Source of the DNA: Castor canadensis
Lineage: Eukaryota > Chordata > Mammalia > Rodentia > Castoridae
DNA length: 64,000 nt
NCBI RefSeq assembly: GCF_047511655.1
Contig: NC_133386.1
Coordinates: 172,009,146-172,073,145 of the forward strand
Direction: 5' to 3'
The notes under the pieces were generated by a model. That model did not search any database and had not been told where the DNA came from. It was given only the letters and a program-made list of their open reading frames with translations. Positions 1 through 12,235 of the stretch are shown here, in pieces. Both the position numbers and the translations under genes were made by a program. How positions within the stretch are numbered: position 1 is the first letter of the stretch; each line of letters opens with the position of its first letter.

Positions 1-1711
1 CTGTATTAAGTGCAGACAAATCAATTAATCTTCAGATTGTTTAAGTGGCAATAGCCATTCTTCCAACACAGAATGAAGTGAGACATCCTGAGACAGCCTT
101 CTCCACAACCTAAGTGATGTGTTCTTCATCATTCATTGCTCTGCCTGTTCATATGGGGTTCTCTGAAACCACCCACCATGTAGGCATAGCCCCAGACTCC
201 ACTCTGGATAGTAAGGCATTAACTGGTTCTCCAAGACCACCCCATGAGATCTCTCCAGCAGCACTCAGAAGTGCCTGGTTGGCTTTCCTGAGGGAGGGGT
301 GTGACAGAAGGACACTGTGAGCTGCAGCCCAGAGCTACCCATCCTGCTCTGAGGCCGAGTTTCCAGATTGCATGTAATGACAGTAGAAACACATAAAGGC
401 CTGAATGAGGCAGCCAGGAGCCCACACTCTGTGGGCGGGGGAAGAGAAAGGGACAAACCCAGGCTGAGAAGGTGGCAGGCAGTGGCAAGACTCAAAGTGC
501 AGAAGAGAGGGTGAATTTCAACCAAAAGATTTGTCACATACAGTATGTGGCTGGTGGGAGTAGACCCAGATCAGGAGTTCGGAATGCAGGAGAAATGAAG
601 TAAGGTTCAGAAGTGAAGAGGTGAGGAAGACAGGGGAAAAGTGAAGAGAAAGGGATAAAAGGCAGGAGAAAAATGTAATTTAAAAAAAACACAGAAGTGG
701 GGAGAGGGGCTGAAAGAAGAGCAGTTCCTGAGAATATGGTGGCATTCCCACTGTTCCTCCTCTAATCCACAGATACTATCCATCCATACTTAGCATAGGC
801 ATGTCATTGTGGGGGCAGTTCCCCGGATGTTTCGCTGTGAGATGAGCCAATAGCAATGCCAGTACTGGTCCATTTGTCTATGGAGACATGTGACTCCCTG
901 TCTTGGGTGTCTTCCTGCCCCATGATGCCAGACCAGAATAAAGAAAGCTTTCCACCCATGAACTAGGGCAAACAGTGACAAGAATGGCACCAATTACCTT
1001 TGCCATAGCCTTATATGGACTGGAATATGGGTTGCTTGAGACAATTGAGACTTAGGACAAATTTATATTTGTATGTCTTCCTTCCTGTTTTTTGTGAGTA
1101 CTCAAGAGTTCTCATGCTTTCTAGACTGAACTTGGTGAGAAAAGATCTGCTAAACTCATTGACCCCAAGGCAAAAAGAACTGGGCAGACTTTAAAGAGTC
1201 AAATGGTAGAACTGCCAGAAGAAGAGGGAACAGTAGGATCTTCTCTGAAGGAGAAGGTGGCCCTGCCTCCTACTTCCCAGGCTCTGCCACCCTTCCCTGC
1301 ATCAGCTTTCACAGGCTACCTGAGTGGGCCACTTACAACATTTGTGCTGGAGCTGAATGTAAGACAGAGCAGGTACTTCTGAGCCCCCATTTCTCCCAGG
1401 ACCAAGGTGAGGATGGGTGCAACTTCCTTCCCAGTTCTCCTGCAGGTAGAGCCAGAACTGGCTCACGTTAGCATGTGGCAGAGATGGCCCTGAGGCTACA
1501 CCAGCACCACTCATCGTGCACTCTCTCACTGTGTACATGTGCATGTGTGCATGCGTGTGTGCAGCCATGTACCTGATACACCAGTTATGTGCACTCATCT
1601 TAATATATTCTTAAAGTGAGATTGTGTGATTCAAAAGTGGTACACGAGAATTCATTATAGTATTTTCTCTACCTATATATATGGTTAGGTTTGAAATTTT
1701 CAATAATTAAG

Positions 1712-1806
1712 TCTATAAACCCCAGCACTTTGGAGTCAAGACAGGAGGATCATAAGTCTGAGGTCAAGCTGGGCTGCATAGCAAGACCCGGTCTCAAAAG
1801 GCAAAA
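1712..1806 (+). repeat. B1-like (7SL-type) SINE fragment
   Basis: It reads as a truncated B1 monomer: CCCAGCACTTTGGAG, then GGAGGATCATAAG, then AAGACCCGGTCTCAAAA and an A-rich tail. Confidence 0.75.
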
Positions 1807-1844
1807 TAAGTAATGAGATACATTTTCCATAATTTAAAAGTGTT

Positions 1845-2006
1845 TTGGTAGTACTGGAGATTGAATTCAGAGCCTTAAGCAAGCACTCTACCACTTGGGC
1901 CATGCCCTGGGACTTTTCCTTTTTTGTTTGTTTTTCAGCTAGGGTCTCACACTTTTGTCCAGGCTGGCCTCAGACCACAATCTTCCTACCACTGCTTCCT
2001 GAGTAG
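1845..2006 (-). repeat. composite SINE, tRNA-like unit plus B1-like unit, reverse orientation
   Basis: On the + strand it begins with the tRNA-like part (GCACTCTACCACTTGGGCC) and continues into reverse B1 (AGGGTCTCACAC, CCAGGCTGGCCTC, TGCTTCCTGAGTAG). Confidence 0.75.
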
Positions 2007-2118
2007 TTGCCTTAAGTGTTTGTTTGTTTGATTGACAGATTTCTATCATCCTTTTGTGTTGTATGTATCCTTCTATTAAATGTTTATTTGGGGAAAAATA
2101 ATCAATAATTTCAACCCA

Positions 2119-2214
2119 TTTTTTTTTAATTTTTTTTCTTGTGGTGTTGGATATCAAACCCAGGACTTTGTACTTGCTGGGCAGGTGTTCTACCACTAAG
2201 TCACATTCCCAGCC
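2119..2214 (-). repeat. tRNA-like SINE, reverse orientation
   Basis: A T-rich start is followed by GGATATCAAACCCAGGACTT, GGGCAGGTGTTCTACCACT and CCCAGCC, the reverse of the tRNA-type unit seen repeatedly in this window. Confidence 0.7.
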
Positions 2215-2223
2215 ATATTTATA

Positions 2224-2242
2224 TAGACAGAGGTAGAGAGAC

Positions 2243-2277
<35 letters not shown>

Positions 2278-2322
2278 ACAGAGAGAGACAGAGAGAGACA
2301 GAGAGACAGAGAGACAGACAGA
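2224..2322. repeat. GA/GACA microsatellite
   Basis: About 100 bp of GA dinucleotides with interspersed GACA units, directly after a SINE. Confidence 0.95.
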
Positions 2323-3289
2323 TTTTGTACTCTAATTTTGCATTTATAAAAATGTATTGAAAATAAGAACTGATTTATTGGGTCAATATTAGCTCTGTTT
2401 TAGGAACTTTCAAATTATGTCTTAGACTAAATTCTTCAGATATCTCTAAAGAAAAGAAAGGGTGTCTGTGGTCAAATACTTTTGGGCAAACCTGGATACA
2501 GCCTATATTATGATATATATTAGCAATGGGTTATACAATACAGGGGAGCAGGGACTAGGTAAGTTTGTTTACCACGGATCCATTATCTAGTCCAGTGCCT
2601 GGAACTAACACACACTCAACAAAAATGGCTGATGAGTGGGTGAAAAAAAAATAAGGAAAAGCTCCACAGTAAAGAAACTTGTCAATTTATGCTTAATCTC
2701 ATGTTTCCCAGACACATTTGTCCATAAAAACTTTTTATTGAGTAACATCCTCATATTAACATCCCTTGAAATTAGTATTTTGGGAAATGGGTCTTAAAGC
2801 TTTTTATGAATAGTACTATAACAGTTTTATTAGGTCCCTGTGAGTTGACAGAGAAAGGCACAGGTTTACAGCCAGGGACTACAAGGGTTGATCCCTCATG
2901 TGGTGTCCAAGGTTCCAGATGGCTGATCTGGGAATTAAAACCATGTTGGCACCCACTCTCTTTTCCCCCAAAACTATCTCCTGATGTCTTATGTTGAACT
3001 TACCTACTTTTGAGGTGGAAAATGAAGAAGTGTGATCAGGATCTCTTGGAAGGTATAGGCCTGTTCAAAAAGTGAAGGTCAGCCAAGTTTCTCATTTTTC
3101 ATCATTATTTCTGGCATAGTAGGTGAAACTGTTCTAGGGAATAAGTGAAGAAGTAGATACAGACCAGTGCGTTGTCTTGAGCAAACCCACATCAGGAGAA
3201 GGAATGTGAGAAAGAACTCAGAGTAGGAGCCAGGGGTGGAGAGAGATGTGCATCAAGGACAGCAGTCTACTATACTCTACATTCTTTTT

Positions 3290-3670
3290 TTTCCCCCTGG
3301 ACTCACAGCTGGGCTACCTTTCCCAGCTTTCCTTGTAAGTAGGTGTGGCTATGTGATTGGGAATCCAACCAATGGAATGTAAGTGGAAGTAACGGACCTA
3401 TTACCAAAGCTGGCCTATAGATACCGCACAAAGAGTACTCTTCCATTTTCTTTTCCTTCCACCAACTGAATGGAAATGACTCCAACAAACTTGTAAGTCA
3501 TGTGCTGGGAATTGAAGAGACCTCATCTATCTAAATTCTCCATCCCTTCCCACAATCCTATCTACCCAGAAACAACGATGAGTGTTAGATGACTCCAAAA
3601 TGAATTTCTACATGCTTAAGCCATTATAGATTGTTAAATCAATTTATTACTAACTAAAATTAGACTGAAA
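3290..3670 (+). repeat. unnamed ancient interspersed repeat, copy 1
   Basis: It shares a diverged core with the copy at about 4170-4645: CCTTGTAAGTAGGTGTGG...ATGTGA...CCAATGG...GAAGTAA here against CCTTGCAATTATGTGG...ATGTGA...CCAATGG...GAAGTAG there. It may be an old LTR or LINE 3' end; I cannot name the family. Confidence 0.45.
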
Positions 3671-3774
3671 TGCAAAAAGATAAGGAAGGTGGGATGAAAG
3701 ATGGGCTAGGGCAGTATCTAGAAAGTCAAGAGATGATAGTATTTAAAGGAAGGATGAGTCAACAACAGCTAGTA

Positions 3775-3910
3775 TTTTTTTGACCCTGCTGTACTCCAAA
3801 CCATATGGCAAGTTAAATAGATGCATTACCGCCCTGTATACTTTAATTTTCACAATAATTATGTAAAGTGGTTGAGTAAATTGTTCAAGGTTACGCAGCA
3901 AGTAAATAAT
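3775..3910 (-). repeat. MIR relic (weak)
   Basis: The order fits reverse MIR: ATGGCAAGTTAAATAGATGC, TTTTCACAATAATTATG, then TTGTTCAAGGTTACGCAGCA (the CAAGGTCACACAGC core). Confidence 0.5.
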
Positions 3911-4169
3911 TTCATCCACATTATATTATATTGTATCAAAAATGGTGAGTTTAAAGAGCCAATTAAAAGGACTTACAGAATGATGGATGGGATTGGGTCA
4001 CAGAAAGGGGAGGGTTTAATGATGTTGGTACAGGAAGGATTGAGCTAGAAGGTAACTGAAAGTTCCTCCATCAAGTACCCAGCTCAAGTATACCCTTTGA
4101 AATAGAGACTTTCAGAACAATATTAGCTAATATCACCTCTCTTTGAACTCCTTTATATATATATATTTT

Positions 4170-4645
4170 TTACTACTTCTTATCCAGTGCATTGCAAACT
4201 GCCTTGGAGTGTTACTGGACTCTCTTCAAGGTACCACTGGTTTTACTCCTTGCACACATGAGGGTCTTCTCTACCTTTGGCTAATGAAAGTTTTATACTT
4301 CCTTAGTTCCCTTGCAATTATGTGGTTCATGTGACTAGTCCTCACCAATGGGCTGCGAACAGAAGTAGCATGTATTATTTTTGACTAGAGCATTTAATCA
4401 CTGAGATAAGGCTCTCTACTGTCCTCTTCATCACTTGTCACAATTATGTTAACATGGTGGTGCCATAAGCACAATACTCCCTGAGGTCAGTGAGCTATTA
4501 CATGGAAGACAGGTATCTTGAAAAGTGGCCCACAGCTGACTTGGTATGGTAAGAAATCATCTGATAAGTTGTGTTAAACCACTGAAATTTTGTTGATGTT
4601 GTTACTGCAGCACGACCTAGATTATTCTGACCTGTACAAATTAAT
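4170..4645 (+). repeat. unnamed ancient interspersed repeat, copy 2
   Basis: Same family as 3290-3670. It ends with AAACCACTGAAATTTTGTTG and TTACTGCAGCACGACCTAG, an end I have seen on old mammalian repeats but cannot name. Confidence 0.45.
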
Positions 4646-4687
4646 CTTTCATCATGAACAAAGATGTCAAATATTAATCATTATCAT

Positions 4688-4789
4688 CATTTATTTATTT
4701 ATTTATTTTGTGTGTGTGTGCTGAGGCTGGAACCCAGGGACTCATGCATGCTAGACAAACACTCTCCCACCGAACTACATACCCAGTTC
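4688..4789 (-). repeat. tRNA-like SINE with TTTA and GT tracts, reverse orientation
   Basis: TTTA repeats and a short GT run lead into CTGGAACCCAGGGACTCATG, CATGCTAGACAAACACTCTC and CATACCCAGTTC. Confidence 0.75.
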
Positions 4790-4963
4790 TAGTGTTCTTC
4801 ATCCTGCACACGATGTACACTATTAATCTACCAATGAACTTTGACCCATTGAGCTGTAAGGTCTTGAATCTTTCTTATCACAAGGATCTAATCTGTCACT
4901 TTTAATTCTTAGAGGATACCTACTCAAGTCATTCTGTTGCAATCACAAAAATTCAAACTTTTT

Positions 4964-5170
4964 TGGTGGGACTAGGATTTAAACTCAGGGCTTTACACTT
5001 ACAAAGCAGGCACTCTATGGCTTGAGCCATACTTTCAGTCCATTTTGGTTTGGTTATTTTTGAGACAGAGTCTTGTGAACTATTTGCCTAGCCTGGCCTT
5101 GAACTGTGATTCTTCTAATCTCAGCCTCCCAAGTAGCTAGGATTATAGCAGTGAGCCACTGCAACTAGCT
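4964..5170 (-). mobile_element. composite SINE with target duplication, reverse orientation
   Basis: A tRNA-like unit (GATTTAAACTCAGGGCTTTA, GCAGGCACTCTATGGCTTGA) is joined to a reverse B1-like unit (GAGACAGAGTCTTG, CTCAGCCTCCCAAGTAGCTA, GTGAGCCACTGCAACTAGC). It is flanked by near-identical copies of AAAA(C)TTCAAACTTTT at about 4947-4963 and 5171-5187. Confidence 0.85.
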
Positions 5171-5189
5171 AAAAACTTCAAACTTTTTA

Positions 5190-5580
5190 CTATGGTCAAT
5201 AAAATTGTTCAAAAATTGGATCTTAGCCTCCTTTTCACTCTCATTTCCTGCTACTTGCTTTCTTGTTCTCTCAGCTCCAGTTATCTTACTAACTTTTTCC
5301 TGTTTCTCAAAACCAGCAAGAATTTTCATCTCAAGTCTTTACATTTGCCATGTGTTTTTAAAGGTCTTCCTTTCATATCTGTCCAAGTTTGATTCACGTG
5401 TTCCTTCTTCAGACGGACCTTCTGACCCTTTTGTTAAAGTTACCCTGTACTCTCTACTCACTTCCTCAATGATAATAAAGTTTTAGTCTGCCTTTTTGTG
5501 CTGTTCTATTCCTAGAACAGCCTAGGGTCATGCTTAGAACACAGGGGTGCTTCCTAAACATGTCTTAAACAAATGAAGGC
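5190..5580 (+). repeat. L2 LINE relic
   Basis: It resembles the L2 3' region: CTCTCAGCTCCAG, TTACATTTGCCATGTG, GGACCTTCTGACCC, and the typical end CAGCCTAGGGTCATGCTTAG ... AACAAATGAAGG. The SINE at 4964-5170 sits at its left side. Confidence 0.5.
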
Positions 5581-7304
5581 AAATGGTCTGCCAACTCTGA
5601 TCTAGACCATTATCTGTTGGAGGAGAGAGGGTAGGTCCTGTTCCTCTTTGGTTTTTCCTCAGTGCTTAGTCCATGTAGTGTGTACAAAAGGAATCTATTA
5701 ATTTCCTGTTTGATGACTAGAAGACTTTTGCTTTCCTTTATATCATGGTGGATTCATTTCTGTGCCTTTTGTCCTTATTTCATCTTCATTTGCTTTCTCC
5801 TTCATATACTCTATCAAGATGTCTCTTTCTTTCTCTCTCCTTCCCCCGCCCTCCCCACATCCTCTCCTAATTAAGTTCAGTTCAACAAGTCTCTTTCTCA
5901 CCCACACAACGCTATCTAGGGTAGCAGTTGTCTGTGGTTGCGGAAGAGAATCCAGCAATAAGACGGGTTTTGTCCTGGCCACACCTTCATATTTTGTACC
6001 TACTCCTTTTCTGCAAGTGTTGACATTAAGCCCAATCAGGACTTGGCTGGAGCCTTATACCTGTACGTTGGAGCCCAGAAGTTTTACCCTTTGGGTATTT
6101 TGAAGAGAAGAAGCTGTTACCAGCTGCCATCTGAAAGGTTTTGCCTTTGAAATCGACGGTGAGGCGTGTTCAGGCAGAAAGGGGCTCTCTGGCGAAGGCC
6201 TGGGAAGACAGGAATCAGACCTGCCACTCATTTGGATTGTCATACAACTGTGAGCAAATTCTCAGGGGTATGCAGTTTATGTCCCAGTAAAGGGGAGATA
6301 ATTGCATTCACTGGGTAGAATTGGATGATGTCGGAAAGGGCAAGACAGCACAAGTGGTGAAAAGAGGAAGGAATTTAGGATGAGATTTTCCATCAAATCC
6401 TGAACTCCAGATTCCATAGTAGACACATCTGTCATCCATTTGAGACTCCTTTTTACTCTTTTGTAGGATGGAGTAATGTCCTCTATATTCATCAAGTCTT
6501 TTTGGTTACAAAGAACAGAAACCAGCATAAGCTAACATAAGCAGAATGAAGATTAATTATAAGGACACAAAATTGACTCATGGTAGCCAAGGAACCTATA
6601 AAATGTCAGAACTAAAGGAGATGCTGCTTTTCTCTGAGCTTCCGCCTTGTTCTTCTTTCTCCTGTTTCTCTATCCACATCAATAGAGGCATATGGCTACC
6701 TCACAGCTTTTAAGTTTGTGTCATGTATGTCATATATTCCAATCCCAATTTCAAGAACAACTCCGACTGGTCACACTTGTACCCGGTATATAGCACTGGG
6801 TCCAATCAATCGTAGAAATGGGAAGTGGAAGGTCAGAGTAAAATTATGGCTTTTAGGAGTCATTAGAGAAGAACTTTAACTTGTGGCTTGGTCAACACTC
6901 CAAGAAGTAGCTTGTGAGTAGAATAATCACTGAATAAACTCTCAGGTGCTATAGACAAGGAATGGCGTTCATTTCTAGTCATAACATGCAGCTTTGTCTT
7001 GATAATTCTATAGGGAACGAAGGCAGAGTGCAAATCTCAAATTGTCTGACAAATAATCAATGTCTGATAATTTTCTGGAAGCTGTGAGAATCAATCTACC
7101 TCTACCTCTGCCTCAGCAACCCCCATCTCCCTTCAAAAGATTCCAAAGGAATACTCCTTCTTAAAAGAAACTGACTAGAATGAAATTTATTGTAGACTAA
7201 CCTGGGCTCCATGAGTTTAGCATTATTACTATAGCAAGAATCAGGAAGGGCTAAAAATATTTCTATACTTATATCTTTTAATGATAACAAAGTTTTGCTA
7301 AATA

Positions 7305-7435
7305 AAATGAAGTTGTGACTTTGGACGAGTCACCATAACTTCCTAAAGGTTGTTTATGTGTTAAGGTGAGAATTAATTTTCCATAGGATTGTTATGACAA
7401 CTAACGTAAGGTGTGACATGTAGTAGGTGCTGGCA
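7305..7435 (+). repeat. MIR relic
   Basis: GACGAGTCACCATAACTTCC, then AGGATTGTTATGACAACTAA, then ACATGTAGTAGGTGCTGGCA follow the MIR 3' half. Confidence 0.6.
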
Positions 7436-8859
7436 GTAAGCCACAATGTTCAAGATGACATTTGTGGTGACGGTAGATGGTGGTGATGGTGGATGGTGCT
7501 GGCAGTGGTAGAGTGGTGATTATTAATTATGACAGAACCAAGAATGTACAAATTTTGCTAAACATATAATAGTCATATAATGAATGAATGAAGAAAACAA
7601 TCTTCAGACAATCCCAAGAATATTAGTCACCTTCTCTATGAATGTGACCAACATAAATCATACCAATAGACATTTAACAAACCACTTTGTATGAATGAGA
7701 AGTAAGAATTTTGGTTACAACACATACTTAAACAGAATAAAATCACATTTATTTTAAATAATGGTGCACAAAATATAGACCACTTGGCTTCCTTTCAATT
7801 AGCTTGCTACTTAAAGTCACACATCATTAATGACAATATCATACACAAATATTTACATTTACAAATTTGTTACCATCCAGTGAAGGAATTTGGTACTATT
7901 TTAACCTCCAAAGTTCTGTGTAAAACCTTCTTTGTGACTAGAAGCCAGGGGCACCTGTGCCCTTGGCATTTCCAGCATGCAGCAGTCATACCAGCTACCT
8001 TTTTTTTTCTTTTTTTTTTTTGCTAATCCTAAAGTCTCAACTCCATAATCACACTTGGTTAGCTTGAGACTTGTCATTCAGGGTCATTTATTTATCATGA
8101 AGATTGCTTCTCGATAACTGGTTTATTTAAACCTCACTATTAATTATTTTACAAGTTTTTAAAAAAACTATTGTTTATTTGCATGTGTAGAATTCACCCT
8201 GTGAGTGTGACATAACTAACAATGATCTTCTTTAAGAGTTCAAGCTTAACTGGAGTGGCACTTTTTCTTTGCCTTGATTGATTGCTCCTTTTCTGGGAAG
8301 TGGCTCCATGAAAGAATTGAATATTGTTCCTTTGAAAGAGTCCATGACCTGCCACATTTATCCCTTGAGTTCCATGATTCAGCCATGTCTCCCAGCCTTG
8401 ATCTTTACACTCCTAGTCACATTTGGTTTAGCTTTGATTTTTCTTTGCTTAAGAAGAATATAAATTATTATTATTATAATCAAAAACCATCAGGTTCCAG
8501 TATTTCAACAACAACAAAAAACCCTAACCTGCTAGAGTGAGCAATGATTTGGCTTCACTATGGTTTTACTTAACCAGTCACCCCAGATATGGCACTGCTG
8601 CTGCATTTACTTAGAAATGGTCACATCATGTAAATACCTCTACTATTAGCTCATGTGATTCCTGAAATACCCCCATATGCAGTGATGGGAAGGAAAAGAA
8701 TAACAGTCACTCATGTATTTATGTAATGCTTATTTATGGAGCACAACAGAAATTCCAGAGACTGGGATATGTCAGCCACTGAGACTGAGTACATACAGGT
8801 GCCTGACACAGGTACATCCTTGTTTAGAGGTAGCTGCAGGAGAACATTGATCCCACCAT

Positions 8860-9040
8860 GAAGCAGGCACTCCGGTAAAGGGTCCTGATGCCTTCTTTCA
8901 TTTATTACTCATAAACTATGAGACAGGTCTCATTACCCTAATTTTGTATCCAAAATTCCCAGAGGCTAAGTCACTAGGTTGATGATAAGAGGAGAGCTGG
9001 GGCTGGAGTAGGGATTTCTCAGTCCAAGGCTGCTGATTGT
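8860..9040 (-). repeat. MIR relic
   Basis: Reverse MIR order: GCAGGCACTCCGGTAAAGG, AACTATGAGACAGGTCTCATTACCC, CCCAGAGGCTAAGTCACTAGG, GAGCTGGGGCTGGAG. Confidence 0.55.
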
Positions 9041-9204
9041 ACTCTGGCTTCTTTCCAAACAGTATGATCTCATGTCAGCATAGATCAATTCAAGCTCTCC
9101 TTTGTAGTTTCCCACATCCCATGGTTTGGCTTGTAGGGATGACTGGTGCAACACACAACAGATATGGAACACCTAAAATGAGCCATTTTAAAGATTTGAA
9201 CCTT

Positions 9205-9414
9205 GTCAGGTGCTGGTGGCTCATTTCTGTAATCCTTACTACTCAGGATCTCTGCTTTCCCCTAGAGATCAGGAGGATCACAGTTCAAAGCTAGCCCCAG
9301 CAAATAGTCCTCAAGACCTTATCTTGAAAAAATCCCATCACAAAAAAGGGCTGGTAGTGTGGCTCAAGGTGTAGACCCTGAGTTCAAACCCCAGTACTGC
9401 AAAAAAAAAAAAAA
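9205..9414 (+). mobile_element. composite SINE (B1-like plus tRNA-like) with 9-bp target duplication
   Basis: A B1-like unit (GGTGCTGGTGGCTCATTTCT, GGAGGATCACAGTTCAAAGC) is followed by a tRNA-like unit (GGCTGGTAGTGTGGCTCAAG, TGAGTTCAAACCCCAGTACT) and a 14-A tail. TTGAACCTT flanks it at 9196-9204 and 9415-9423. Confidence 0.88.
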
Positions 9415-10474
9415 TTGAACCTTTATAGAGGCTTAAAGGAGAAAACAAGAAAGAAAGACTTCTGGTGGGGGTCTCTGAAAGGTGATCCAGGAATTCCCAA
9501 GGGCTGGACCTGACTCAGGTCTGTTATTTGAAATGAGTCATTTGTGGCATGGGGGCAAGCAGCCTCAGCCCCTCACCAAACTATCGGGAAGAGGCAGGCG
9601 AGACACTCCCCTCTGGGAGAATAACCCTAATAATAATCACTAGAATTTGCATGCCTATCTATTTGCAAAACACTTTCAGACCCACTTTTTTTTATTGGCA
9701 GCATTGTTAACTCACTAATTGCAAACGGGAACAGTGTTCAAAGTTATATAGTTTGGTGGTTTTTGAATATTTTTAAGAGCAAAATCCTTTGTCAAAATGA
9801 AATCTCTCACAGTATTCTGGTATGTAAAACTGATATAAGTGGAACTTCTGTGGTGGGATGGGGACAGGAGAGGGGGAAAGAAGCCACTCTGAAACTTTTT
9901 CTCTGATCTCTATGTCTATTTTAGGGGAGAGGGTGGTCTCCAAGGAACTTCCAGGTTCCATGAAAGGAACACTCCTAGTAACTATCCACTTCCTTCCCCT
10001 CCTCCAAGAAAAGAAAGCTGAAATCTTGGAGGTAACATGCAGAGTTCAAAGTCATTCTCCACTCAGTGCTCTTGTCCATGAAACCTACTATGACTGCTTT
10101 CCCATATGGCTAGAACCCAAAGCTCTCAGTTGTTTCAATAAAGTGTCTTCATCATCACAGACAACAGCACATGCAGCTCTTTTCAGCTACCGACAACGTT
10201 CTCAAAGTGCTTGCTTTTCAAGCAAGAGCTCTGAGGCTCTATCTTCATGTCAGACCAGTAATCCCTTAAGCCATGGCCTGCCAGCTCCTGAGTGGTTAGA
10301 AAGGAGGTCTTGCCAGTGATTTTGCAGCTCCAAACACTGTCCCTGAAAATGAAAGAAGATATAAAATTCTCTCCAACTGAAAAACCTACAGTAGACTGCA
10401 CATTACTGACAGGTGCACAATACTGTGAATATACTAAATGTCACTGAATTACATACTTTTAAATTGATAACATA

Positions 10475-10655
10475 GTAAGTCTTATGTTCTGTGACCTAAT
10501 AATTTAAAAATCTTACATTGGCTCTTTTTTGCCTGCAGGATCAAGTTCCAAGTCCCTGACACAGTTTGCAATCTGGACCCTGCATACTTCTCTAGCTTCA
10601 CATCTTGGTGTCCCCTACCCGACCTCTTCACCTAACCTAATATTCAAGTCATTCC
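10475..10655 (+). repeat. L2 LINE relic
   Basis: Matches the L2 3' region: CTTACATTGGCTC, GCCTGCAGGATCAAGTTC, CAAGTCCCTGACACAG, CAATCTGGACCCTGC, CTTCTCTAGCTTCACATC. Confidence 0.65.
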
Positions 10656-10659
10656 ATAT

Positions 10660-10860
10660 ATACAGTGTTTACTATACACAAAATCTCTAGTACTTAATAT
10701 ATGCATTTAATCCTCACCAATTCTACGAAGTACATACCATTAGCAAACCCATTTTATATTTGAGGAAATTGAAGTACCTAAGGCTCACTGCCTTATTCAA
10801 AAGTCCTAAAACTAGTAAGCTGTGCGGACAGGAATTGAACGTAGATACGTAGATGTCCTA
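10660..10860 (-). repeat. MIR relic
   Basis: Reverse MIR: GTGTTTACTATACAC, TGCATTTAATCCTCACCAAT, CCCATTTTATATTTGAGGAA, CTAGTAAGCTGTGCGGACAG, GAATTGAACGTAG. Confidence 0.75.
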
Positions 10861-11344
10861 TTACTGAATTCTTGCTATTTCTCACTACTTTCTGGAGAAT
10901 TCCTTCTCCTCTTTCTAGATCAGGCTCATGGATCACCTGCCTTGGGAAGACTCCCTGATCTCTCCCAGGAAAGAGTGTGACTCCTTTCTCTGGACTGTAG
11001 GACTGATGCACTCTGTACACACATGCAGTCATCCTTCTACATCAACAGGGCATTTGTTCCAGGAATCCCCCAAAATATTCAAATCCTCAGATGTGATGCC
11101 ACTCATATAGAATGGCATAATATTTGCATGTACCCTACACACATCTTCTTATACACTTTAAATTATCGCTGGATAACTTGTAATACCTAACACAATGCAA
11201 AAACTGTATAAATAGATGTTAAGCTGTATTGTCCAGACAATAATGAGGAAAAAAAGCTTGTACATTTTCAGTGCAGGTACAGGTTGTTTTCAAGTATTAT
11301 TGATATACAGATACAGAGAGCTGGCTGTATTCCACAGCATATTT

Positions 11345-11470
11345 CATATTGGGAGTAACAGCTTGCTTGTGAGGCTGATTGCCTACCCAAGTGTGAGACC
11401 CCTGGAGACAAGGCCAGGTCTTATTTATCTTGATACCCTTGGACACTCACTATGTGTTTGATAAATGAGT
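11345..11470 (+). repeat. L2 LINE 3' end
   Basis: CAAGGCCAGGTCTTATTTAT, CTTGATACCCTTGGACACTC and GTTTGATAAATGAGTGGATG fit the L2 3' terminus; the TGAGTGGATGGGTGGATGG extension follows on directly. Confidence 0.6.
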
Positions 11471-11492
11471 GGATGGGTGGATGGATGGGTGC
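11461..11492. repeat. TGGATGGG short tandem repeat
   Basis: GAGTGGATGGGTGGATGGAT and a further unit, grown from the L2 terminal TGAATGAA-type repeat. Confidence 0.8.
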
Positions 11493-11794
11493 ATTTCTCT
11501 CAATTTTTCAATTTGTTTCAACAAATTACAAAATCATACTTTCCCTCAGAAATTTTGTTCTGGTTCCTTACCAGGGTCTTGCTACAGCCACTGATGGACA
11601 CTTTTATTCTCTGTGAATTTCATTGGGTAAGAAGTCTGTTCTGACTTACTTTCAGTAATTCATATTAAAAGTAATAGCATCTTGGTTTCCAAATATCAAC
11701 TCCTGGTATATGGTAGGTAGATATGGAATTATGACTCAAAATACTATTTTTCATATCTTCAAGCACAAAATATCTCCTTTGAAGACTATGAGAT

Positions 11795-12235
11795 TTATTG
11801 GGTAGGATGGGGGAGTAGATTAATGTTTGCATAGAAAGGAGTATAAATGGGAGTGGGTAGATGAGAGGAGGGATGGGATGAGTGGATGCGTGCATGGGGT
11901 GGATGGATAGAGAAGAGGATGGTAGGGGTTGTGAGTTAATGAAGGGATGTGAAAAGGATGAGTGAAATGATGGATGAGAAGTTGTATAACTGAATTGAGG
12001 AATTGGTTGGATGAATTGAGGAACTGGTTGAATGAATTGAGGAACTGGTTGGATGAATGTGAGGTGAAAGGATGTGTGGTTGGATTAGCGGATGAATGGG
12101 ACAATGGATGGGTGAGAGTGGATAATGATGGAAGGCGGATGGATGTGTGAGGCCCCTGAGAATGTAAGAAAGGATTAGTAGATGGAAGGCTATTTGGGAA
12201 GATGAATGGGTGCGTGGGTGGGTGGAAGAATAAAA
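11795..12235. repeat. TGGA-rich degenerate minisatellite
   Basis: About 440 bp of purine-rich sequence built of GGATGAGTGGATG-like words. It includes three tandem 21-bp units at 11992-12012, 12013-12033 and 12034-12054 (GAATTGAGGAACTGGTTGGAT type, differing at two positions). It ends about 400 bp before the presumed CD44 transcript start. Confidence 0.9.

Noticed and set aside
2139..2360. Arg/Glu-repeat + frame
   Set aside because: It is the translation of the GA microsatellite joined to a SINE.
9858..10319. 153-codon + frame upstream of CD44
   Set aside because: Composition is ordinary for non-coding DNA and no family motif or splice context was seen.
11992..12054. Possible CRISPR-like array of 21-bp repeats
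   Set aside because: The three units are directly tandem without spacers, and the DNA is mammalian.
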